Of a DNA stretch of 64,000 bases, positions 9,025-16,927 are shown in pieces. The translations under genes were made by a program, and so were the position numbers. Each line of letters opens with the position of its first letter. Position 1 is the stretch's first letter. Source of the stretch: Stenotrophomonas lactitubi (GTDB taxonomy: Bacteria > Pseudomonadota > Gammaproteobacteria > Xanthomonadales > Xanthomonadaceae); the NCBI RefSeq assembly GCF_002803515.1, contig NZ_PHQX01000001.1, forward strand, positions 2,356,001 to 2,420,000, written 5' to 3'. A model generated the notes under the pieces. That model was not told where the DNA came from and did not search any database. It saw nothing but the letters and a program-made list of their open reading frames with translations.

Positions 9025-10110
9025 TCAGCCGTGACGCTGCTGGAAATCGGCCATGAAGGCGACCAGCGCCTCGGCCCCGGCCAGCGGCATGGCGTTGTAG
9101 AGCGACGCACGAATGCCGCCGACCACCTTGTGACCCTTCAGCGCCAGCAGGCCGGCGGCCTTGGCTTCGGCGACGAAGCGGGCATCGAGGTCGGTGCTGG
9201 GCAGGAAGAACGGGATGTTCATCCGCGAGCGCGCCGAATGCGCGACCTCATTGCGATAGAAACCGCCGGAGGCATCGATGGCGCCGTACACCAGCGCGGC
9301 CTTGGCGGCGTTGCGCTTGGCGAACTCGACCACGCCGCCTTCGGCGAGCATCCACTTGAACACCAGGCCGGCCAGATACCAGTTCCAGGTCGGCGGCGTA
9401 TTGAGCATGGAATCGCGGGCGACGTGCGAGCGGTAATCGAAGATGTCCGCACGCGGCTGGCCACTGCGCTCCAGCAGGTCGCGTCGGATGATCATCACCG
9501 CGATGCCGACGGGGCCAAGGTTCTTCTGCGCACCGGCATAGATCACGCCGTAGCGGCGCACATCCAGCGGCTCGCTGGCGATGGACGAGCTGAAATCGGC
9601 CACCAGCGGCACGTTGCCGGTCTCGGGCACATCACGGAACTCGACGCCGTGGATGGTCTCGTTGGCGGTGATGTGCACGTAGGCGGCATCGGGCGAAAGC
9701 TGCCAGCCGGCGCGCTCGGGCAGCTGGCGATAGCCTTCGCCCTCGCTGCTGGCGGCGACGTTGACGTCCACGTACGGGCTGGCCTGCTTGACCGCGGTCT
9801 TGCCCCAGTGGCCCGTGACCACGTAGTCGGCACGCTGGCCGGGGCTGGCGAAGTTGAGCGGAATCAACGCCTGCTGGGTGGTGGCACCACCGGGCAGGAA
9901 CAGCACCGCATAGTCTTCGGGGATGTCGAGCAGGCGGCGCAGGTCGGCCTCGGCCTCGGCGGCCACGGACATGAATTCCGGTCCGCGATGGCTCATTTCC
10001 ACGATGGAGGCACCGCTACCGTGCCAGTCCAGCATTTCCGCCTGCGCCTGGCGCAGGACCGATTCCGGCAACGTTGCAGGGCCGGCACTGAAGTTGAACG
10101 CGCGCGTCAT
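9025..10110 (-). CDS. serC: phosphoserine aminotransferase
   Basis: A 361-residue class V PLP enzyme converting 3-phosphohydroxypyruvate and glutamate to phosphoserine; it also acts in pyridoxal phosphate synthesis. The N-terminus [19 protein letters not shown] is diagnostic. The PLP lysine lies in [15 protein letters not shown], and the C-terminus has [17 protein letters not shown]. Length is typical. The start at 10110 was chosen over an upstream in-frame ATG because homology begins there and AGGTG lies 6 bp before it. First gene of the serC-pheA-aroA unit; 51 bp precede pheA. Confidence 0.97.
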   Translation of the reverse strand: MTRAFNFSAGPATLPESVLRQAQAEMLDWHGSGASIVEMSHRGPEFMSVAAEAEADLRRLLDIPEDYAVLFLPGGATTQQALIPLNFASPGQRADYVVTGHWGKTAVKQASPYVDVNVAASSEGEGYRQLPERAGWQLSPDAAYVHITANETIHGVEFRDVPETGNVPLVADFSSSIASEPLDVRRYGVIYAGAQKNLGPVGIAVMIIRRDLLERSGQPRADIFDYRSHVARDSMLNTPPTWNWYLAGLVFKWMLAEGGVVEFAKRNAAKAALVYGAIDASGGFYRNEVAHSARSRMNIPFFLPSTDLDARFVAEAKAAGLLALKGHKVVGGIRASLYNAMPLAGAEALVAFMADFQQRHG

Positions 10111-10238
10111 GGCACACCTGTGGGGCAAGACCCCTAGTATGCCGCACTGCACCAGCCTTGCGGCCTAGTGTCGCAAGGGAAATTTGGTTGCATCCGTATC
10201 CATTGGCCGCGCGCGGTGCGGGGCCGTGCATGGTCTTG

Positions 10239-10355
10239 GTAGCCGCCAACCTTGGTTGGCGTACGCCGGCAGGCGTCATGGGTGCGGAGGGAGCGTGCCA
10301 ACCAAGGTTGGCATCTACCAGAGCGAAGGCCGGTAGCGCCGGGCCATGCCCGGCG
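10239..10355. repeat. cluster of three SMAG/REP palindromes
   Basis: Three GTAG-headed palindromes with different stems: 10239-10264 (GCCAACCTTGGTTGGC), 10296-10318 in opposite orientation (TGCCAACCAAGGTTGGCA then TCTAC), and 10333-10355 (GCGCCGGGCCATGCCCGGCG). They fill the gap between serC upstream sequence and the FHA gene stop. Confidence 0.85.
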
Positions 10356-10363
10356 GATGCGGT

Positions 10364-11173
10364 TCAGCGCGCGCCGAACCACAGCAGCAGACTCAGCACC
10401 GCCGCCAGCAGCAACGCACTGCCCAGCAGCCAGGGCCAGCGGCGCACCCGACGCGGGGCCGCAGGCACCACCGGCGCCTGTTCGGCTTCGTCGCTGCCTT
10501 CGTCATCAGCCAGCGGCGGGCGGCGGCGCGGGTCGTGCGGCACTTCCAGCACGAACCGGTGCTGGCCATCGAACACGACCTGGTCGCCAGCCTGCAGCCA
10601 GCAGTGGCGCACGGCTACGCCGTTGACCCGGGTGCCGTCGGCACTGCCCAGGTCACGCAGCAATACCCGCTCGCCGTGCACTTCCACCCGCGCGTGCTGT
10701 TCGGCGAAAGCAGGCTCATCGATCTCGATGTCGACATCGCTGCCGCGGCCGATCACCCGCGTGCGCGACAGGGGGTAGCTGCGGCCGTGATGCAGGCCAC
10801 CGACACCGCGCAGCAGGCGCTGCTCGTCACCGTTGCCTTCGATGCTGGCAGCCGGCGCCGGTGCCTGCAGCAGGGTGTCGACCTCGCCCTGCAGGACCAT
10901 TTCCACGCCGTCCACATATACCGCGTCACCGGCCCGCAGCAGGGCCATGCGCCGTACCGGACGGCCGTTCACATGGATGCCGCGGATACCGTTGCCGACC
11001 TGCAGCCAGAGGCCGCGGTCGTCCATGCAGAACTGCGCGAGCAGCAGCGCGCCGTTGCCGGCATCGCCCAGGCGCACGCTGCCGTTTGCCTGGCGCACGA
11101 TGCGCTGCACCCCGGGCCGTAGCGGCTGGTCGGGCTGTTGTTGTTGACTGAAGTGAACTAGCAGGTTCTGCAC
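10364..11173 (-). CDS. double FHA-domain protein with C-terminal membrane anchor
   Basis: About 269 residues if the GTG at 11173 is used (VQNLLVHFSQQQQPDQ). The first half looks like a degenerate forkhead-associated fold (GIRGIHVNGRPVRRMALLRAGD). The second, about residues 130-215, is a clear FHA phosphothreonine-binding domain with RVIGRGSDVDIEI and DLGSADGTRVNG. The last ~25 residues are one hydrophobic helix ending LLLWFGAR, so the protein is probably tail-anchored with its FHA domains in the cytosol. No kinase or phosphatase gene is adjacent. The start is uncertain: no good Shine-Dalgarno site is seen, and another GTG lies at 11203. Partner and role are unknown. Confidence 0.75.
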   Translation of the reverse strand: MQNLLVHFSQQQQPDQPLRPGVQRIVRQANGSVRLGDAGNGALLLAQFCMDDRGLWLQVGNGIRGIHVNGRPVRRMALLRAGDAVYVDGVEMVLQGEVDTLLQAPAPAASIEGNGDEQRLLRGVGGLHHGRSYPLSRTRVIGRGSDVDIEIDEPAFAEQHARVEVHGERVLLRDLGSADGTRVNGVAVRHCWLQAGDQVVFDGQHRFVLEVPHDPRRRPPLADDEGSDEAEQAPVVPAAPRRVRRWPWLLGSALLLAAVLSLLLWFGAR

Positions 11174-11298
11174 GCGGCGCAGACTAGCAGGTTGGCCGCC
11201 CACGAAGAAGAACCTGGGATGAGCGCTTGGCGTGGGCGCTGTCGATGCGCACAATGCTCGCCCTCTCAATTGATCCCCGCCCTGCGCCAGGAGCCTGC

Positions 11299-11574
11299 AT
11301 GTCCACCATCGATGTCCGCCACGCCCATACCCTGCCCGACACCCAGGCACGTGAAGCGATCGAACAGGTTGCCGCCAAGCTGGGCGAACGCTTCGGCCTG
11401 AAGTCGTCGTGGGCCGCCGACGTGTTGAACTTCTCCGGCAGTGGCGTGGACGGTGCGATCGAACTGCAGCCGGGCGCGGTGCGGGTAACGGCCAAGCTGG
11501 GCTTCCTGCTGTCGGCGATGAAGGGCATGGTGGAAAGCGAGATCCAGCGTGTGTTGAAGGAAAAGCTGGGCTGA
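11299..11574 (+). CDS. polyhydroxyalkanoic acid system family protein
   Basis: A 91-residue cytosolic protein of the PHA_gran_rgn type. It has the recognisable core ARVKAxKLGERFGL-like segment (AAKLGERFGLKSSWAADVLN), GSGVDGAIEL and VTAKLGFLLSAMKG, ending with an amphipathic helix (ESEIQRVLKEKLG). In this family such small proteins are found with PHA granule proteins, though many hosts lack PHA synthase. AGGAG sits 6 bp before the ATG. It is followed 81 bp later by a phasin gene, supporting a shared granule or lipid-surface role, but no phaC lies in this window. Confidence 0.8.
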   Translation: MSTIDVRHAHTLPDTQAREAIEQVAAKLGERFGLKSSWAADVLNFSGSGVDGAIELQPGAVRVTAKLGFLLSAMKGMVESEIQRVLKEKLG

Positions 11575-11655
11575 ACCTGCGCTGCGGCCATCACGGCCCA
11601 GCAACGTCGGCGCGCGCTACTCTCGGGGGTAGGCCCAACTCCCCCGGGAAGTGCG

Positions 11656-12147
11656 ATGAACCGTTACGAGAATGACGACCGCCGCGACGACGATGCCGGC
11701 TTCGGCGACCAGGCAGAACGCTTTTCGCGCAAGCTGAGCGATTCGGCACAGCAGGTCTGGCTGGCCGGACTTGGCGCCTTGGGCCGCGCGCAGGCAGAAG
11801 GAGGCCGGTTCTTCGATGGCCTGGTGAAGGAAGGCGAAGCCTGGGAGGCCCGCCGCCGTGAGCGTACCGGCGAGCAGGAACCGGGCTGGCGCGACAACGT
11901 CGAGCACTCGCTGGACGAAGCGCGCGAGAAGGCCTCCGGAACGTGGGGCAAGGTCAACAAGGCGTTCGATGACCAGGTGCAGGGTGTGCTCAAGCGTCTG
12001 CACGTGCCGACCGCCGATGAAGTGACCGCGCTGGAAGCACGCATCGACGCGCTGACCGCGCGCCTGGCCAAGCTGGAACATCGTGCCTCCACCGACGTCG
12101 ATGCCCCCTCGCCGGGCAGCCACCAGTCACCGGGCAGCACGCCCTGA
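11656..12147 (+). CDS. phasin-family protein
   Basis: A 163-residue highly charged helical protein with the phasin (PhaF/PhaI-type) core: FSRKLSDSAQQVWLAGLGAL, then RFFDGLVKEGEAWEARRR. A coiled-coil stretch at about 118-143 (DEVTALEARIDALTARLAKL) probably mediates oligomerisation. Phasins coat polyhydroxyalkanoate granules, but some act as general stress or lipid-binding proteins. The N-terminal 20 residues are rich in Asp and Arg. It follows the PHA system family gene in the same direction. A candidate small RNA is encoded downstream. Confidence 0.8.
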   Translation: MNRYENDDRRDDDAGFGDQAERFSRKLSDSAQQVWLAGLGALGRAQAEGGRFFDGLVKEGEAWEARRRERTGEQEPGWRDNVEHSLDEAREKASGTWGKVNKAFDDQVQGVLKRLHVPTADEVTALEARIDALTARLAKLEHRASTDVDAPSPGSHQSPGSTP

Positions 12148-12157
12148 ACCGCCTTTG

Positions 12158-12186
12158 TTGCAACGCAATAAATTTTCGTTGACAAT
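12158..12186 (+). promoter_or_regulatory. candidate sigma-70 promoter of small RNA
   Basis: TTGCAA (12158-12163) as -35, a 17-bp spacer and GACAAT (12181-12186) as -10 lie in a locally AT-rich stretch. Each box matches consensus at four of six positions. A start 7 bp later falls at the first base of the hairpin described next. Confidence 0.45.
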
Positions 12187-12192
12187 CGCGTA

Positions 12193-12260
12193 GAACCCGC
12201 CAATCGCTTCGGCTGCCGTTTGTTCCCTCCCCTCACGGCTTCAGGATTGGCGGGTTTTTC
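12193..12260 (+). ncRNA. candidate ~68-nt small RNA with C-rich apical loop
   Basis: AACCCGCCAATC (12194-12205) pairs perfectly with GATTGGCGGGTT (12245-12256), followed by more T residues. Inside the 39-nt interior, GCCGT (12215-12219) pairs with ACGGC (12235-12239), leaving the loop TTGTTCCCTCCCCTC exposed. A simple terminator would not need so large a loop. The pyrimidine-rich loop could pair with purine-rich Shine-Dalgarno sequences, as described for C-rich-loop sRNAs such as sX13 of Xanthomonas. It could instead only be the terminator of the phasin gene. Expression is not shown by sequence. Confidence 0.5.
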
Positions 12261-12384
12261 GTGTCTGGCGCGTGCAGATCTGCGGGCTGCATCACGCTTG
12301 CTGTCGGGAGCACCCTGACGCAATCGACCGGTCGGCCCCTTACACTGTGGGCTTCCGTTTTCGCCCCTTCCGTCGTCGCCCTGC

Positions 12385-13407
12385 ATGCTTCCCTGGATTC
12401 TGGCCCTGCTGTCGGCCCTGCTTACCTGCACCCTGGCCACCGTCTACCTCTGGTGGGTCAAGCGCCGACGTACCGAAATGCAACTGGGCCTGCAGGCCTT
12501 GGCTGGCATGCACTGGCGCGAGTTTTCCACCCTGATCAAGCGCATGCTGCGCGAGCAGCGCGGCCTGCGTGAACTGCAGGACCCGAGCGAGGAAAGCCGT
12601 GAGCCGAGCAGCGATTTCCTGCTCAGCGATGGCCCGAACACCTGGCGGGTGTCGTGCAAGCACGGCCTGGCCTATCGCATCGGCACCGCTGCGGTGAACG
12701 AACTGGGCGCTGCCGCCCGACTGGCGGGCGCCAAGGGCGGCATGCTGATCACCGAAGGCCGGGTTGAGCGCGATGGTCTGACCGCCGCAGAGAAGCAGGC
12801 GGTGGAAGTGATCGACGGTCCGCGTCTGTGGCCGTTGCTGCAGCCCTACCTGCCGACCGATGTTGACACCCGCGTGCGCGCGATCGCCCGCCATGAAGCG
12901 CTGCGCCGCATCGCCATCGCTGCACTGGCTTCAGTGACGCTGGGCCTGCTGGTCGGGCTTGGCCTGCAAGGCCTGCGCACCGAACAGGCGGATCCAACTC
13001 CCGCACCCGCCGTCGCGTCTGTCGGGCCCCCGGCCGCACAGCCGTTGCCGACGCCCGCCGAGCCGGACAAGGTTGCGGATGCACCTGCTCAGGCGGCTGC
13101 CGCACCCGCATCCGTGCCGCAGAAAACCGACGACGCGCGCAGCAATCCCAACCCCGACGCTGTCACGCTGGACCGCTACCAGGCTGAACTGGCCCGCGCC
13201 CTGGCCGGGCAATCCGGCATCGCCAGCGGCGTCTGGCTGACCCGGCAGACGCTGGCGATCAACCGCACTGGAGAACTGGAAGCGGTGTGGCCACGCGTGT
13301 GCCAGGAAGTGCTTCGCTACCCCGCCCTGCGCAACGTGCGCGTGCAGCTCAACGCCCGGCCCGGCGTCGATGAGCCGGTGCGCTGGCGGCAGTGCGCGAC
13401 GTATTGA
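12385..13407 (+). CDS. membrane-anchored Mrr-like (PD-D/ExK) restriction-endonuclease-fold protein
   Basis: 340 residues: a membrane segment at 4-24, a domain at about 40-155 resembling the Mrr catalytic fold, a second membrane segment at about 176-196, then a Pro/Ala-rich linker and a C-terminal domain of about 80 residues. In the nuclease-like domain, WREFSTLIKRML is the usual first helix, Asp77 in SSDFLLSDG and Lys92 in WRVSCKHG fit the PD-(D/E)xK signature, and GAKGGMLITEG matches the following strand. The residue before CK is Ser where Mrr proteins usually have Gln or Glu, so activity may be reduced or lost. The C-terminal part is likely outside the cytosol. Function is unknown; it stands alone. 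Confidence 0.65.
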   Translation: MLPWILALLSALLTCTLATVYLWWVKRRRTEMQLGLQALAGMHWREFSTLIKRMLREQRGLRELQDPSEESREPSSDFLLSDGPNTWRVSCKHGLAYRIGTAAVNELGAAARLAGAKGGMLITEGRVERDGLTAAEKQAVEVIDGPRLWPLLQPYLPTDVDTRVRAIARHEALRRIAIAALASVTLGLLVGLGLQGLRTEQADPTPAPAVASVGPPAAQPLPTPAEPDKVADAPAQAAAAPASVPQKTDDARSNPNPDAVTLDRYQAELARALAGQSGIASGVWLTRQTLAINRTGELEAVWPRVCQEVLRYPALRNVRVQLNARPGVDEPVRWRQCATY

Positions 13408-13415
13408 TCAGGCAG

Positions 13416-13504
13416 CATCCACGCATGGCGTGGATCTACCCGGGGTTCTCGCGCACCGCGTAATCCAAACCGGGATTCAGTAGATCCACGCCGTGCGTGG
13501 ATAC
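13416..13504. repeat. SMAG inverted pair between convergent genes
   Basis: A GTAG unit in reverse orientation (13416-13439) faces a forward unit (13480-13504), both with the ATCCACGC...GTGGAT stem also seen in the 3.2-kb array. Together they could fold into a long cruciform or transcript hairpin that ends both flanking genes. Confidence 0.9.
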
Positions 13505-13508
13505 GACC

Positions 13509-14237
13509 CTATCGCGCCCCGGGCGAGAAGCGGGCGACCAGATCCCAGGCATCCCCCAGGAACATTTGACGCACGCGGGTGATCGGCTGTTCGCCGCGCC
13601 AGGTCAGGCGCTCGATCACCAGGCAGGCGGTACCGGGTTTCACGTCCAGCAGCTTGGCGGTGGGCGCGTCGGCGCCCCAGGCGCTGATGCGATGCTGGGC
13701 GCGCGTCCACGACACGTTCTGCAGCAGCCAGCTGCCCGGCGCGGTGGTGCTGAAGTCCACTTCCAGCACCTCGGGCACGCCGACTGGGCTGATCAGGCGA
13801 TGCTCCAGCGCCAGCGGCCGGCCATCGGCCAGATGCAGGCAGCGCATCGCCAGCAGCTGTTCACTGCCCGCCAGTTCAACTTCACCGGCATTTGCTGCCT
13901 CGGCCAGGCGCAGTTCACGCTGCAGCAGGCGGTAGCCGTACTGATGCCCGCGCGAGCCGACCTCCATGGCGATATCCGGGATCTCCAGCGCCACCTGTTC
14001 CAGGTGCGGCGGCTGCCGGGCCACGAACGAACCCGCTCGGCGGCGGCGCTCGATCATGCCGCTCTCCGCCAGCGCCGTCAGCACCTTGTTCACCGTCATC
14101 CGCGAGCAGCCGTACTGCTCCATCAGCTCGTGCTCGTACGGAATACGGAAGCCCGGCGCCCACTCCCCGCTGAGGATGCGGCTTTCCAGGTCGCTGCGGA
14201 TGCGCTGGTTGAGCGTGGCGGACTTGCTGGCCTTCAC
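13509..14237 (-). CDS. hutC: histidine utilization repressor
   Basis: A 242-residue GntR/HutC-family repressor. The N-terminal winged helix (about 10-75) shows GFRIPYEHELMEQYGCSRMT and NKVLTALAESGMIERRRRAG; the C-terminal UTRA ligand-binding domain (about 90-235) contains RPLALEHRLISP and the closing TRVRQMFLGDAWDLVARF. In this family urocanate is the inducer that releases HutC from hut promoters. The GTG at 14237 is chosen because family homology starts with KASKSATLNQRI; an upstream ATG would overlap hutF heavily. It starts 28 bp after the hutF stop and is probably cotranscribed, so it regulates its own operon. Confidence 0.94.
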   Translation of the reverse strand: MKASKSATLNQRIRSDLESRILSGEWAPGFRIPYEHELMEQYGCSRMTVNKVLTALAESGMIERRRRAGSFVARQPPHLEQVALEIPDIAMEVGSRGHQYGYRLLQRELRLAEAANAGEVELAGSEQLLAMRCLHLADGRPLALEHRLISPVGVPEVLEVDFSTTAPGSWLLQNVSWTRAQHRISAWGADAPTAKLLDVKPGTACLVIERLTWRGEQPITRVRQMFLGDAWDLVARFSPGAR

Positions 14238-14265
14238 GTAGTGGGGTCTCGATGGTGGGAGGCGA

Positions 14266-15636
14266 TCAGCCCAGCACGCCACGCAGGGCAGCGGCGAAGG
14301 CGGTGGTGATGGCCTCGCGCTGCAGGTGGCGGCCCTCGGCCACGCACTGGCGGCCATGGCGCCAGACCGATCGCAGCGCGCCATTACGTGCGGCGAACAC
14401 CCAGCTGTCAAGCCATGCGTCACCGTGTCGCGCCTGCAGCGCGGGATGCGCTGCATCCAGTTCAACCATGTCTGCACTGGCACCCACCTGCAGGCCTGCA
14501 GACACGCCCAGCGCCTGTGCACCGCCCTGCAGCGCCCCTTCAAACAGGAAGCGCCCGGTGCTGCGGCCCGCATCCGGGGCCAACACGTTGCGACCCCGCA
14601 GGGTCAGGCGCTGGCCGTATTCCAGCAGGCGCAGCTCCTCTGCGGCATCGATCAGCACGTTGGAATCGGAGCCGACGCCGAAGCGCCCGCCCTCGCGCGC
14701 GAAGGCCTGCATCGGGAACAGGCCGTCACCCAGGTTGGCTTCGGTAATCGGACACAGGCCGGCCACGGCCTTGCTGGCGACCATCTGCGCACGCTCGTCG
14801 TCGGTGATGTGGGTGGCGTGCACCAGGCACCAACGCGCATCGACCGGGGCATGTTCGTACAGCCACTGCACCGGGCGCCTGCCGCTCCATGCCAGGCAGG
14901 CTTCGACCTCGCGCACCTGCTCGGCGATATGGATGTGAACCGGCCCGTCGGTCAGCGGCAGCAGCGCGCTCAGCTCGTCGCCGGTCACCGCGCGCAGGCT
15001 GTGCGGTGCGATGCCGAGCACCGCATCGGGCAACGTGGCCAGCGCGGTGCGGGCACCATCGAGCAGCTGTGCGAATCCGTCCACGTCATGGATGAGGCGG
15101 CGCTGTGCCGGGTTCGGCGGCGCCCCACCGAAATCGGCGTGGGCGTAGAACACCGGCAGCAGGGTCAGGCCGATGCCGGTCTGCTCGGCCGCAGCGGCAA
15201 TCCGCACGCTCATCTCGGCGCGGTTGGCGTAGGGCCGACCGTCGGCATCGTGGTGCAGGTAGTGGAATTCGCCGACGCGGGTGAAGCCGCTCTCCAGCAT
15301 CTCCATGTAGGCCTGGGCGGCGATGGCCTGCACTGCGTCCGGGCGCAGATGGGCCAGGAAGCGGTACATCAGTTCGCGCCAGCTCCAGAAGCTGTCGCCG
15401 TCGCCGCCGCCGATCTCGGTGAGCCCAGCCATGCCGCGCTGGAAGGCGTGGCTGTGCAGGTTCGGCAGGCCCGGCACCAGGATGCCCACGCAGGTATCAC
15501 CGTCCTGCGCTGCCTGCCCGCGCGTGACCGCCGCGATGCGCCCTTCCTGCACCTGCAGGCGGACATCGGCGGCCCAGCCGTCGGCCAGCAGGGCGTGGGC
15601 GGCATGGAAGGAGTGCGGGGAACGCGAATCGGACAT
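14266..15636 (-). CDS. hutF: formimidoylglutamate deiminase
   Basis: A 456-residue amidohydrolase-superfamily enzyme hydrolysing N-formimino-L-glutamate to N-formyl-L-glutamate and ammonia. Metal ligands are visible in LPNLHSHAFQRGM (first HxH), VHIHIAEQ, VHATHIT and the catalytic Asp in RFGVGSDSN. The length and the FWSWRELMYRF segment are typical of HutF rather than of guanine deaminase. Together with hutG it defines the five-step (type II) histidine degradation route used by Pseudomonas and Xanthomonadaceae. It is divergent from hutI, sharing a short intergenic region with a palindromic operator. Confidence 0.95.
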   Translation of the reverse strand: MSDSRSPHSFHAAHALLADGWAADVRLQVQEGRIAAVTRGQAAQDGDTCVGILVPGLPNLHSHAFQRGMAGLTEIGGGDGDSFWSWRELMYRFLAHLRPDAVQAIAAQAYMEMLESGFTRVGEFHYLHHDADGRPYANRAEMSVRIAAAAEQTGIGLTLLPVFYAHADFGGAPPNPAQRRLIHDVDGFAQLLDGARTALATLPDAVLGIAPHSLRAVTGDELSALLPLTDGPVHIHIAEQVREVEACLAWSGRRPVQWLYEHAPVDARWCLVHATHITDDERAQMVASKAVAGLCPITEANLGDGLFPMQAFAREGGRFGVGSDSNVLIDAAEELRLLEYGQRLTLRGRNVLAPDAGRSTGRFLFEGALQGGAQALGVSAGLQVGASADMVELDAAHPALQARHGDAWLDSWVFAARNGALRSVWRHGRQCVAEGRHLQREAITTAFAAALRGVLG

Positions 15637-15660
15637 GGCTGGACAACCCGAATTGGACGC

Positions 15661-15682
15661 CTATATTGTATAGACATATAAG
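15661..15682. promoter_or_regulatory. putative HutC operator and divergent hut promoters
   Basis: The 67-bp gap between hutF and hutI contains an AT-rich core, ATTGTATAGACATAT (15665-15679), with the TGT-N4-ACA dyad typical of HutC operators. The same stretch offers -10-like hexamers on both strands (TATAAG or TATAGA forward, TATACA reverse), so repressor binding would block both directions. The role is inferred from position and the known family target. Confidence 0.6.
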
Positions 15683-15703
15683 CACAGCCGCGTTGTGGAT
15701 GCC

Positions 15704-16927
15704 ATGCACGTCGATACCCTCTGGTCCAACGTCCACCTGATGACCCTCGATGGCGAGGGGTTGGGTGTCCTTCGCGATGCAGTCCTGGCCGCCACCGATG
15801 GCCGCATCGTGCATGTCGGCCCCGCCGGCAGCGATGCCCACCTGCAGCCGACCACCCGCATCGACGGCGAAGGCCGCTGGATGTCGCCGGGCCTGATCGA
15901 CTGCCACACCCACCTGGTCTACGCCGGCAACCGTGCCAACGAATTCGAGCAGCGCCTGCAGGGTGTGAGCTATGCCGAGATCGCCCGTGCCGGCGGCGGC
16001 ATTGTCTCCACCGTACGCGCCACCCGCGCCGCCTCGCCAGAGCAGTTGGCACACGAGAGCCGCCCGCGCCTGTTGGCGATGCGTGCCGAAGGCGTGACCA
16101 CCATCGAGATCAAGTCCGGCTACGGCTTGACCCTGCAGCACGAGCGCAAGCAGCTGCAGGTAGCACGCGCGCTGGGCGAGGAGTGCCGGGTGAACGTGGT
16201 GCCGACCTTCCTCGGTGCGCACGCGGTGCCGCCGGGCCGCGAGGCGCAGGAATACACCGACGAGGTGTGCGAGGTGATGATCCCCGCCATCGCTGCCGAA
16301 GGCCTGGCCGAAGCCGTGGACATCTTCTGCGAGAACATCGCGTTCTCGCCGGCACAGGCACGCCAGGTCTTCGAAGCCGCGCGCGCGCATGGGCTGGCCA
16401 TCAAGATCCACGCCGAACAGCTGAGCAACCAGCATGGCGCCGAACTGGCGGCCGGTTTCGGTGCGCTGTCAGCCGACCATATCGAACACCTGGACGACGC
16501 CGGCATTGCCGCGATGGCCACCGCCGGTACCGTCGCCGTGCTGCTGCCCGGCGCGTTCTATTTCACCCGCGACACCACCCTGCCGCCGATCGCTGCGCTG
16601 CGCGCGGCCGGCGTACCGCTGGCGCTGGCCACCGACAGCAACCCGGGAACCTCGCCGCTGACCAGCCCGCTGCTGGCGATGAACATGGGCGCCACCCTGT
16701 TCCGCCTGACCGTGGACGAATGCATCGCCGGCTTCACCCGTGAAGCGGCGCGCGCGCTGGGCCATGGCGAGCGCATCGGCCGCCTGGCCGTCGGCATGGA
16801 CTGCGACCTGGCGATCTGGGACATCGACGCGCCCGCCGACCTGGTCTATCGCATTGGATTCAACCCGCTGCACGCGCGCGTGGTGCGCGGACAGCCCGAC
16901 CTGCCTGCCTCCTGGAGCAACACATGA
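15704..16927 (+). CDS. hutI: imidazolonepropionase
   Basis: A 407-residue metal-dependent amidohydrolase opening the ring of 4-imidazolone-5-propionate to give N-formimino-glutamate. Motifs include [21 protein letters not shown] (zinc ligands), [10 protein letters not shown], the [14 protein letters not shown] segment and [13 protein letters not shown] with the catalytic Asp. The ATG at 15704 is preferred; a GTG 9 bp upstream (15695) is also possible and would add three residues. Its stop overlaps the hutH start by 4 bp (ATGA). First gene of the plus-strand hutIHGU operon. Confidence 0.95.
   Translation: MHVDTLWSNVHLMTLDGEGLGVLRDAVLAATDGRIVHVGPAGSDAHLQPTTRIDGEGRWMSPGLIDCHTHLVYAGNRANEFEQRLQGVSYAEIARAGGGIVSTVRATRAASPEQLAHESRPRLLAMRAEGVTTIEIKSGYGLTLQHERKQLQVARALGEECRVNVVPTFLGAHAVPPGREAQEYTDEVCEVMIPAIAAEGLAEAVDIFCENIAFSPAQARQVFEAARAHGLAIKIHAEQLSNQHGAELAAGFGALSADHIEHLDDAGIAAMATAGTVAVLLPGAFYFTRDTTLPPIAALRAAGVPLALATDSNPGTSPLTSPLLAMNMGATLFRLTVDECIAGFTREAARALGHGERIGRLAVGMDCDLAIWDIDAPADLVYRIGFNPLHARVVRGQPDLPASWSNT

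Noticed and set aside
12179..12184. TTGACA as a -35 box for the candidate small RNA
   Set aside because: A 17-bp spacer from it lands inside the hairpin on no -10-like hexamer; TTGCAA/GACAAT fits the hairpin start better.
13416..13504. Intrinsic terminator between the Mrr-like gene and hutC
   Set aside because: The hairpins carry GTAG headers and no T-run; better described as a SMAG inverted pair, though it may still stop transcription.
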